A DNA stretch of 5,170 nt. Source: an uncultured Coprococcus sp. GTDB taxonomy: Bacteria > Bacillota > Clostridia > Lachnospirales > Lachnospiraceae. Positions 1 through 5,170 of this stretch are shown one piece after another; the stretch's first letter is position 1; the number at the start of each line of letters is the position of its first letter. The position numbers were made by a program, and so were the translations under genes. The DNA lies in the NCBI GenBank assembly GCA_900548315.1, contig URJU01000149.1, positions 1 through 5,170 on the forward strand. The letters are read 5' to 3'. The notes beneath the pieces are model-generated. The model did no database searches and was not told the origin of the DNA. It saw nothing but the letters and a program-made list of their open reading frames with translations.

Positions 1-27
1 GGGCTCGGAGATGTGTATAAGAGACAG
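1..27 (+). other. Residual Illumina Nextera (Tn5) adapter, not genomic
   Basis: Bases 9-27 read AGATGTGTATAAGAGACAG, the 19-bp engineered Tn5 mosaic end used in Nextera libraries. The preceding GGGCTCGG is the 3' end of the read-2 side handle. The full 27 bases therefore match the adapter up to its exact end. Native IS50 ends differ from this synthetic mosaic end, so a natural Tn5 copy is not a good explanation. The segment marks the physical end of the assembled contig and should be trimmed. It contributes a spurious GTG at 13 that is in frame with the permease gene. Confidence 0.96.
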
Positions 28-1707
28 CTTATATATAATGTAATGTATATATCTGTTACAAAGGATATAAGATTCTATGGAATGCTGAAGACCATCGGAG
101 CTACGATGTCCCAGATACAGAAGATAGTGAAAAAACAGGCCCTATATCTGGCTTGTGTAGGAATTCCGATAGGGGTACTCCTTGGAACTGCGGTGTCATT
201 TGGCGTTGTTCCTCTTGCTATGAACATGCTGTCGATAGACAGGGAAGCTGCACTTTCATCGGCGGTCAGTTTCAATCCGGGAATATATGTATTTTCCGTG
301 GTATTTGCATTTGTAACTGTATTTATAAGTGCGAGGAAACCGGCAAAATATGCCGGGAAGATATCTGCAATCGATGCTATGAAATATACTGGAAATATAT
401 CAGGAACAAGATATAAGTCCACCAGTGGAGGAAGGCCCTGGAAGATGGCATGGAGGAATGTGTTTCGTGAAAAAAAGAGAAGTATACTTGTGTTCGCATC
501 GATATTCATGGGTTCAGTTACATTTCTGTGTGTGAATACATTTATATCATGCATGGATGCGGACAGTTATATAGAGCACTATCTTCACAATGATTATGTG
601 CTATATGGCGACGGAGAATCAGATAACTCTAAGCCTCAGGCGACCATGGCAGACATCGCAGATCAGATGCGAAACATTCCGGGTATGGGTACTGTAGAGG
701 CGAACAGAAGTGCAAAGGTAAGGCTGCCATTTGATGCTGAACTTTATGCACCATTTATTGAGAGCGAGGATGACCCGGAATCTCTTGCGACATTTTATGA
801 GACAACGACCAACAGTGAGGCACAGTATGGGGCACCGCTGATATCGGTCAATTCAGATATGATAAAGCTCTACAACAAAACTGCCAGACAGAAGATAGAT
901 ATAGATGCATTCGAAAAAGGAGAGGTATGCCTGATAGGTTATGTAGATTCCATATCAGCGTCGGAGCGGATGACGGATAAGACTCTGACACTTGTAAATG
1001 ACCGGACGGGCAGGAAGAGACAGATCACAGTTGGTGCAGCCATGATGAGAACAGAGCAGTCAGCAATCACCGCCGGATATTACTGGACACTTGGTGGAGC
1101 TCCAGAGGCGATATTTGTGAGTGATGCGGTGATGGATGATCTGTTTCCGGATGCGGAGATCTCATGCATCATTGCGGATGCGGAGAAAGGAAAAGAATCA
1201 GAAGTGACACCATATGTACAGCGCATCGTAAAGGAAAATCCAGTCATAGCCGGGAGTGATATCAAGTCGGTGGAGGGCTCAGAATTCAAGAAGTCTATGC
1301 TGTCGCTTGAGGTGATAGGTGGTGGAATGTCGATCATATTGATACTTATCGGAGTGGTGAATTATATCAATGTCATGATCACTGGTGTATATACGAGAAA
1401 ACTGGAACTGGCAGTGCTTGAGAGCGTTGGAATGACAAAGAGGCAGATACGTAATATGCTTATGTACGAGGGTATGTTTTATGGTATTATAACAACAGTA
1501 CTTATTGTGACGCTTGGAAGCCTTATGATGTATGGAGCTGGCCGGCTAAGTGTGAATATAGCCGATTATGCAGTGTTTCATTATCCGTATGCACTTGTTG
1601 CCGGAGTTGTTGTTGTGCTGTTTGCTATATGCATTGTGGTTCCGGCGATGGTGTTCAGACTTGTGACAAAAGATACGGTGACAAGCCGGCTGAGAGAAGC
1701 ATCATAG
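28..1707 (+). CDS. ABC transporter permease, two FtsX domains, 5'-truncated
   Basis: This is an integral membrane subunit of an ABC transporter of the FtsX/MacB/LolC type, which usually acts on envelope-active peptides or lipids rather than by classical import. Residues here count from the in-frame GTG at 13; residues 1-5 are adapter-encoded, so the real start lies off the contig. Predicted TM segments lie at about 43-67, 90-107, 156-178, 432-458, 484-509 and 524-549. A soluble extracytoplasmic domain of about 250 residues (180-430) sits between the third and fourth. The FtsX signature occurs twice: TKDIRFYGMLKTIGA (16-30) and TRKLELAVLESVGMTKRQI (461-479), showing the internal duplication typical of this family. 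Full-length relatives are roughly 800-900 residues, so the first TM and first extracytoplasmic domain are probably missing. The partner ATPase gene is not visible. The response regulator gene follows after 64 nt, suggesting joint function in sensing or resistance. The family is confident; the substrate is unknown. Confidence 0.9.
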   Translation, partial: LIYNVMYISVTKDIRFYGMLKTIGATMSQIQKIVKKQALYLACVGIPIGVLLGTAVSFGVVPLAMNMLSIDREAALSSAVSFNPGIYVFSVVFAFVTVFISARKPAKYAGKISAIDAMKYTGNISGTRYKSTSGGRPWKMAWRNVFREKKRSILVFASIFMGSVTFLCVNTFISCMDADSYIEHYLHNDYVLYGDGESDNSKPQATMADIADQMRNIPGMGTVEANRSAKVRLPFDAELYAPFIESEDDPESLATFYETTTNSEAQYGAPLISVNSDMIKLYNKTARQKIDIDAFEKGEVCLIGYVDSISASERMTDKTLTLVNDRTGRKRQITVGAAMMRTEQSAITAGYYWTLGGAPEAIFVSDAVMDDLFPDAEISCIIADAEKGKESEVTPYVQRIVKENPVIAGSDIKSVEGSEFKKSMLSLEVIGGGMSIILILIGVVNYINVMITGVYTRKLELAVLESVGMTKRQIRNMLMYEGMFYGIITTVLIVTLGSLMMYGAGRLSVNIADYAVFHYPYALVAGVVVVLFAICIVVPAMVFRLVTKDTVTSRLREAS

Positions 1708-1761
1708 ATATTGGGCAGACCGGGAGTCATGAAAATGATATGGAATCAGCATGTAATTGAT

Positions 1762-1766
1762 AGGAG
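1762..1766 (+). promoter_or_regulatory. Ribosome binding site of the response regulator
   Basis: AGGAG lies 5 nt before the ATG at 1772. It decides the start: the frame is also open from a TTG at 1757, but that codon lies upstream of this Shine-Dalgarno, and the extra residues (M-I-G-E-S) would be encoded by the ribosome binding site itself. Confidence 0.85.
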
Positions 1767-1771
1767 AAAGT

Positions 1772-2458
1772 ATGAAACGTATTTTGGTCGTGGAGGATGA
1801 TGTGATCATATGTGGAGGTGTGAAGCTATTCCTTGAAAAGAGGGGATACGAAGTTGAAACTGCGTACTCATGCAAGGAGGCGGATGGCTGTCTGGAACAT
1901 GGCTTCGATCTGATATTGCTTGACAGAAACCTTCCCGATGGAAGGGGTCTTGACTATTGCAGAGAACTGAGAAAAAGTACAAAGGTCCCGATCATCTTCC
2001 TCACGGCAAGAGATACGGAGGCTGATATGATAGAGGGGTTCCGGGCCGGCTGCGATGACTATATAGCGAAGCCGTTTTCCGTGGAACTTCTGTATCAGCG
2101 GATAGAGGCAGTCCTTCGAAGAAGTGAAAATGCACTGGATGGGGTAAAGCACGAACGTTTTCATTATGGGGATATGAGTGTTGACTTTGAGCGGATGCAG
2201 GTGTACATATCGGATGAACCGATAAAGCTGTCCGTTACGGAATACAGGATACTGGAACTGCTGATAAAAAATAAGGGGCGCGTTCTCACAAGGGATATGA
2301 TCATACAGAAGATTTGGGATGACAATGAAAATTATGTGGATGAGAACACGCTGAATGTGCATATCAGAAGACTGCGTCAGAAGATAGAAAAGGATGCCGG
2401 CAATCCGGAGTACGTGATCACGGTGTTTGGAATTGGATATACATTTGGCGAGACATAG
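1772..2458 (+). CDS. OmpR/PhoB-family response regulator
   Basis: This 228-residue cytoplasmic transcription factor should be phosphorylated by the kinase encoded just downstream. The receiver domain (about 2-115) has all expected residues: acidic pair D9/D10 after MKRILVVE, phosphoacceptor D51 in LILLDRNLPDG, switch T78 in IIFLTARD, and K100 in YIAKPF. The C-terminal winged helix (about 130-228) shows LSVTEYRILELLIKNKGRVL, the recognition-helix region NTLNVHIRRLRQKIE and the terminal GIGYTF hairpin. Length and architecture are normal for the family. It follows the permease by 64 nt without a clear terminator and precedes the kinase by 24 nt. By analogy with transporter-linked regulators such as BceR it may control the transporter genes, but no operator could be identified because the likely promoter lies off the contig. 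The start at 1772 is chosen from the ribosome binding site. Confidence 0.96.
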   Translation: MKRILVVEDDVIICGGVKLFLEKRGYEVETAYSCKEADGCLEHGFDLILLDRNLPDGRGLDYCRELRKSTKVPIIFLTARDTEADMIEGFRAGCDDYIAKPFSVELLYQRIEAVLRRSENALDGVKHERFHYGDMSVDFERMQVYISDEPIKLSVTEYRILELLIKNKGRVLTRDMIIQKIWDDNENYVDENTLNVHIRRLRQKIEKDAGNPEYVITVFGIGYTFGET

Positions 2459-2482
2459 GCAGGGGTATATAACAGAGATAAT

Positions 2483-3520
2483 ATGGATAAATATATTGAA
2501 AACTATGGTAAATATACGAAGAGAGTGAGGATGCTGTATGTATGCTCACTTCTTTTGTTTGTGTTTTTAGCAGTATTTGAGTATGTGTGTTCAGGGAAAA
2601 TACTTGCGGCCATAGGCGCACTGGCGTGTGGTGTAGTTATGTTTGTTGTCATAAAGTTGCTGCAGAAGGCAGATGATGACTTTATTTCGGAGGTCGTGGC
2701 AGCTATGTCGGATCTTCTGGACAATCTCTCTGAGCTGAAACGGCAGCAGGTATTTCCGGAAAATGAGGACTCTCTGGTATCAAGGCTGCAGAGCAAGGTT
2801 GACAAGATAATCGATGCACTGAAACTCCAGAATTCTAGAGAGAGGCTGGAGCATGAGAATATTAAGGGGCTGGTATCGGATATTTCCCATCAACTGAAGA
2901 CGCCAATATCGAACCTGAGGATGTATACGGATTTTTTGAAAAATCCGGATATAAGTGATGATGAGCGTACTAGGTACTTGCAAGTCCTTGAACTGGCGGT
3001 GGATCGCTTGTCATTTCTCTCGGAGAGTATGATAAAGGTATCCAGACTGGAAAGCGGACTTATCAATCTCGATGTGAAAAGCCAGAGTATAAATGACACT
3101 GTGCTGCAGGCAGTGAAAGATGTATATGTGAGTGCGAAAAATGCCGGTATAACTATCAGATATGATGAACAGGTGAAATGTGATATACAGCATGACAGAA
3201 GATGGACTGCGGAAGCGTGTTTCAATCTTTTGGATAATGCGATAAAATACGGAAAAACTGGAAGTGAGATAGTCCTGTCGGTCAGAAAACTAGGGCTCAC
3301 GGTTGAAATCAGTGTGACAGATGAGAATGAACCAATAGGAGAGGATGAGCGTACACATATATTTGAGAGGTTCTACCGTGGCAGAAATTCCGGTGACAAG
3401 GATGGTGTTGGAATAGGCCTTTATCTGTCAAGGGAGATCATAGAAAAGCAGGGCGGAATGTTAAGTGTTATTCCTCAAAAGGGCGGTAACAAGTTCGTGA
3501 TCGTGCTGCAGAGCCGATGA
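2483..3520 (+). CDS. Intramembrane-sensing sensor histidine kinase
   Basis: This 345-residue membrane kinase is the likely partner of the adjacent response regulator. Two TM segments (about 17-36 and 40-60) are separated by only a few residues, so there is no periplasmic sensor domain. A charged, probably coiled-coil linker (62-125) replaces a recognisable HAMP domain. The H box SDISHQLKTPIS (132-143) carries H136. The N box EACFNLLDNAIKY (244-256) has N248 and N252. The F box is IFERFYRG (293-300) and the G2 box GVGIGLYLS (308-316). The G1 box is unusual: VTDENEPI (278-285) keeps D280 but lacks both glycines of the canonical DxGxG. This layout matches BceS-like kinases, which are thought to read the state of an ABC transporter, consistent with the permease upstream. 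The Shine-Dalgarno before 2483 is weak (AGAGA at 2474-2478); an in-frame ATG at 2531 (Met17), preceded directly by GTGAGG, is a less likely alternative that would shorten the cytoplasmic N-tail. Confidence 0.95.
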   Translation: MDKYIENYGKYTKRVRMLYVCSLLLFVFLAVFEYVCSGKILAAIGALACGVVMFVVIKLLQKADDDFISEVVAAMSDLLDNLSELKRQQVFPENEDSLVSRLQSKVDKIIDALKLQNSRERLEHENIKGLVSDISHQLKTPISNLRMYTDFLKNPDISDDERTRYLQVLELAVDRLSFLSESMIKVSRLESGLINLDVKSQSINDTVLQAVKDVYVSAKNAGITIRYDEQVKCDIQHDRRWTAEACFNLLDNAIKYGKTGSEIVLSVRKLGLTVEISVTDENEPIGEDERTHIFERFYRGRNSGDKDGVGIGLYLSREIIEKQGGMLSVIPQKGGNKFVIVLQSR

Positions 3521-3535
3521 ATGGAATAATGGAAT
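3520..3535 (+). repeat. Perfect 8-bp tandem duplication AATGGAAT x2
   Basis: AATGGAAT at 3520-3527 is repeated directly at 3528-3535. The first copy begins with the last base of the kinase stop codon TGA. The second ends inside an alternative upstream ATG (3534) of the next gene. It lies in the 37-nt spacer and is probably a replication-slippage product; no regulatory role is evident. Confidence 0.6.
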
Positions 3536-3545
3536 GATTATATAT

Positions 3546-3552
3546 AAAGGAG
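3546..3552 (+). promoter_or_regulatory. Ribosome binding site of the FliB-like gene
   Basis: AAAGGAG is a strong Shine-Dalgarno 5 nt before the ATG at 3558. It decides the start: the in-frame ATG at 3534 lies upstream of it, and the extra eight residues would be translated from the ribosome binding site itself. Confidence 0.88.
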
Positions 3553-3557
3553 TACAT

Positions 3558-4730
3558 ATGATTTACACATACCCGGATTATTATAAGAAATTCAATTGTA
3601 TAGCGGACAAATGCCCGGACACATGCTGCGGCAAATGGCAGATAGTGATAGATGATGATTCGTTGGAAAAATATGAGGATTATAATGGTGAGTACAGTGA
3701 TGAGCTGCGCCGCAAGGTAAATTGGAAAGAGGGCGTTTTCAGGCACGGCAGAAGTGGAAAGTGTGCATTTCTGCGGGATGACATGCTGTGTGACATGTAT
3801 ATACATATGGGTAAGGAAAGCCTTTGTACCACCTGCAGGGAATATCCGAGACATACGGAGGAATTCGAGAATGTGCGCGAGGTTTCGTTATCACTTTCAT
3901 GTCCTGAGGTGGCACGTATACTGATGAACATCACGGACAAGGTCACATTTGTGACTGAGGAAGATGACGAGGACGAGGTGTTCGATGACTTTGATTATTT
4001 CCTGTACTCCAATCTGGAGGATATCCGGGAGGCGATACTGAATGTCATTCAGGACAGAAGTGTGGACATACGGAGCAGAATAGAGCGGGTGATTCAGATC
4101 GGTGCGTCGGCTCAGAGACACTATGACGAGGGCGACCTTGTCATGTGGGATGAGTGTGAGGAGCAGGATAAGCCACAGATCCACGGAGACCATGAAGAGT
4201 ATATGTTACTTCAGAAGCAGGCTATGTTTCTCATTGAAGATCTTGAACTTTTGTATGATGACTGGGAGGATGTGCTCATAGAGTCGCAGGAGCTGCTGTT
4301 TGGACAGGGTGAGAAAGTTTTCATGGAGAATAAGAAATGGTTTGAAAAGTGGTGGAGGGACAACTGCGAGGTTACAGGTTGTCATCCTGGACAGGAATCG
4401 GATACTGCTGAGAGTGTTGTGACTGAGGACAATGTGATTGAGGGTGTGCTTCGTATGACGATGGACATATTCCTTGAACAGATCATAGTCTACTTCATCT
4501 CGATATATCTTCTCGGCGCAGTGTACGACGATAATATATCCGGCAAGGTAAACGCATGCGTCGGACATGCGGTTGAACTCTATATGCTGCTCATGGCTAG
4601 ATGGCTCAGAAATGGTGAGACTTTGTCGGCGGATGATCTCATAGAGCTCTCTTACAGATATTCCAGGGAGATAGAGCATTCGGACGAGAATCTTGAACAG
4701 GTTGAGGTGCTTGACTGGTTTGATCTGTAG
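3558..4730 (+). CDS. FliB-like cysteine-rich protein (flagellin lysine-N-methylase family)
   Basis: This 390-residue predicted cytoplasmic protein has no signal peptide or obvious N-terminal membrane segment. It opens with YPDYYKKFNCIADKCPDTCC, the typical start of clostridial proteins annotated as flagellin lysine-N-methylase. Cysteines C14, C19, C23 and C24 form the first cluster. They are followed by C69 and C78 (GKCAFLRDDMLC), C90 and C93 in LCTTCREYPR, and C115 in SLSCPE. These nine N-terminal cysteines fit a metal or Fe-S site, and the Salmonella FliB enzyme is reported to use a [4Fe-4S] cluster for methyl transfer to flagellin lysines. A very acidic stretch follows at about residues 134-146. 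The rest is mainly helical with one hydrophobic stretch near 308-325, and is less recognisable. The gene sits 37 nt after the kinase in the same direction, so it is probably cotranscribed with it. No flagellin or flagellar gene is present, so the substrate is open and the name is a family label only. Confidence 0.82.
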   Translation: MIYTYPDYYKKFNCIADKCPDTCCGKWQIVIDDDSLEKYEDYNGEYSDELRRKVNWKEGVFRHGRSGKCAFLRDDMLCDMYIHMGKESLCTTCREYPRHTEEFENVREVSLSLSCPEVARILMNITDKVTFVTEEDDEDEVFDDFDYFLYSNLEDIREAILNVIQDRSVDIRSRIERVIQIGASAQRHYDEGDLVMWDECEEQDKPQIHGDHEEYMLLQKQAMFLIEDLELLYDDWEDVLIESQELLFGQGEKVFMENKKWFEKWWRDNCEVTGCHPGQESDTAESVVTEDNVIEGVLRMTMDIFLEQIIVYFISIYLLGAVYDDNISGKVNACVGHAVELYMLLMARWLRNGETLSADDLIELSYRYSREIEHSDENLEQVEVLDWFDL

Positions 4731-5170
4731 TTATATCTTCTCAAGATCCTTATACTGCTCCAGTGCAGGACTCTCGTCGCCGACATACCAGTAGTCGCAG
4801 CAATCCCCGCCAAGAGCCTCGATCTGTGTACGGATCAGGCGGGCGTGCATGACCTCCGCAAGGTAGTGGTCAGTCCTGCACAGATAAGGGAGCAGGTCCG
4901 CATAGCCGTGCTCCTTTGCATGCTTCGCTATAGGACATCCAATCAGATGGAAGCAGAACCCTTCAGTCCTTCCATCCGGGTTGATCTCAACCTTCCAACT
5001 ATCCATCCATTCGCCTTTTGCCTGGTGTTCTTTTTGCATCTTGTTGAATTTAACATAAGTCTTTTCAAATAGCTTGTATGGCCAGTTGCTCCTGTTGCCA
5101 TTCACTATTTTCCCAAGGAATTTCATCTTTTCAGCGGCATCCCGTTTGATGGTGAGAAGAACCTCGCCGT
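4731..5170 (-). CDS. L-2-amino-thiazoline-4-carboxylic acid hydrolase-like protein, N-terminus cut by window edge
   Basis: The minus-strand frame is open from the right edge to the TAA at 4733-4731, giving 145 visible C-terminal residues. An internal ATG at 5126 would give a 131-residue protein, but the frame continues upstream through GEVLLTIKRDAAEK without a stop, and family members are longer (around 200 residues or more), so the true start is outside. Counting from that internal Met, recognisable segments are GFCFHLIGCPIAK (56-68), CRTDHYLAEVMHARLIR (83-99) and GGDCCDYWYVGD (106-117). Their Cys, His and Asp residues are characteristic of the ATC hydrolase family. The founding enzyme opens the thiazoline ring of L-ATC to N-carbamoyl-L-cysteine in the pseudomonad route to cysteine. 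Clostridial homologues are widespread and mostly untested, so the reaction here is uncertain. The gene converges on the FliB-like gene with no intergenic base. Confidence 0.75.
   Translation of the reverse strand, partial: GEVLLTIKRDAAEKMKFLGKIVNGNRSNWPYKLFEKTYVKFNKMQKEHQAKGEWMDSWKVEINPDGRTEGFCFHLIGCPIAKHAKEHGYADLLPYLCRTDHYLAEVMHARLIRTQIEALGGDCCDYWYVGDESPALEQYKDLEKI

Noticed and set aside
13..27. GTG at 13 as the start of the permease
   Set aside because: It lies inside the Nextera adapter, and the encoded protein begins in the middle of an FtsX domain, so the gene is truncated.
1..27. A natural Tn5/IS50 insertion end
   Set aside because: The mosaic end is an engineered sequence, and the adjoining bases match the Illumina handle rather than transposon interior.
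75..554. Long minus-strand open frame opposite the permease (and similar antisense frames opposite the other genes)
   Set aside because: These overlap confidently identified genes, show no recognisable domains or ribosome binding sites, and arise from codon bias of the real strand.
1708..1771. Promoter or terminator in the permease/response-regulator gap
   Set aside because: The only candidate (TTGGGC at 1711 and an AATGAT-like box at 1734) matches consensus poorly, and no hairpin with a T-tract is present.
2445..2473. Possible internal promoter for the kinase: TTGGCG, 17-nt spacer, TATAAC
   Set aside because: The -10 and spacing are fair, but the -35 matches only partly, and a transcript starting near 2480 would leave no room for a ribosome binding site before the ATG at 2483. 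Chance matches are common in AT-rich sequence, so it is left unannotated without transcript data.
3534..3557. Upstream ATG start for the FliB-like protein
   Set aside because: It precedes the strong AAAGGAG site, has no good ribosome binding site of its own, and family members begin at about the Met of MIYTYPDYY.
4735..4747. Inverted repeat ATCTT-CTC-AAGAT as a bidirectional terminator
   Set aside because: The stem has only five, mostly A-T, pairs with a 3-nt loop and no adjacent T-tract, so it is too weak to call.

Overview
The window looks like one end of an assembled contig from a low-to-moderate-GC Clostridia-type bacterium, most likely a gut or rumen Lachnospiraceae. Three things suggest this: frequent ATA and AGA codons, strong AGGAG-type ribosome binding sites, and the gene families present (a two-FtsX-domain ABC permease beside an OmpR/intramembrane-sensor two-component pair, a FliB-like cysteine protein, and an ATC-hydrolase-like protein). 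The taxon is an inference from gene style, not a database match.

The first 27 bases are not genomic. They match the end of the Illumina Nextera read-2 transposase adapter, including the complete 19-bp engineered Tn5 mosaic end (9-27). The genome starts at about base 28, inside a permease gene whose 5' part is missing. The adapter happens to be in frame with the gene, so a gene caller would give the permease a false GTG start and five adapter-encoded residues.

Layout: (1) 28-1707 (+), the C-terminal two thirds or so of an FtsX/MacB-type ABC transporter permease; (2) 1772-2458 (+), an OmpR-family response regulator; (3) 2483-3520 (+), a two-TM histidine kinase with almost no external loop; (4) 3558-4730 (+), a cysteine-rich FliB-like protein (flagellin lysine-N-methylase family); (5) 4731-5170 (-), the C-terminal part of an L-2-amino-thiazoline-4-carboxylic acid hydrolase-like protein that runs off the right edge. 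Genes 1-4 are codirectional with gaps of 64, 24 and 37 nt and no convincing terminator between them, so they probably form one operon. Gene 5 is convergent, and its stop codon directly abuts that of gene 4.

Genes 1-3 fit a Bce-like module. In such modules an ABC transporter with an extracytoplasmic domain detects or removes a cell-envelope-active compound, and a kinase lacking its own sensor domain relays transporter state to the regulator, which typically controls the transporter genes. The ligand and target genes cannot be read from the sequence. The ATPase gene is not in the window and is expected just upstream of the contig break. The FliB-like gene at the end of this signalling operon, with no flagellar gene in view, is the least expected element. 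I see no mobile element, CRISPR array, RNA gene or clear new system. No gene-free stretch exceeds 64 bases.
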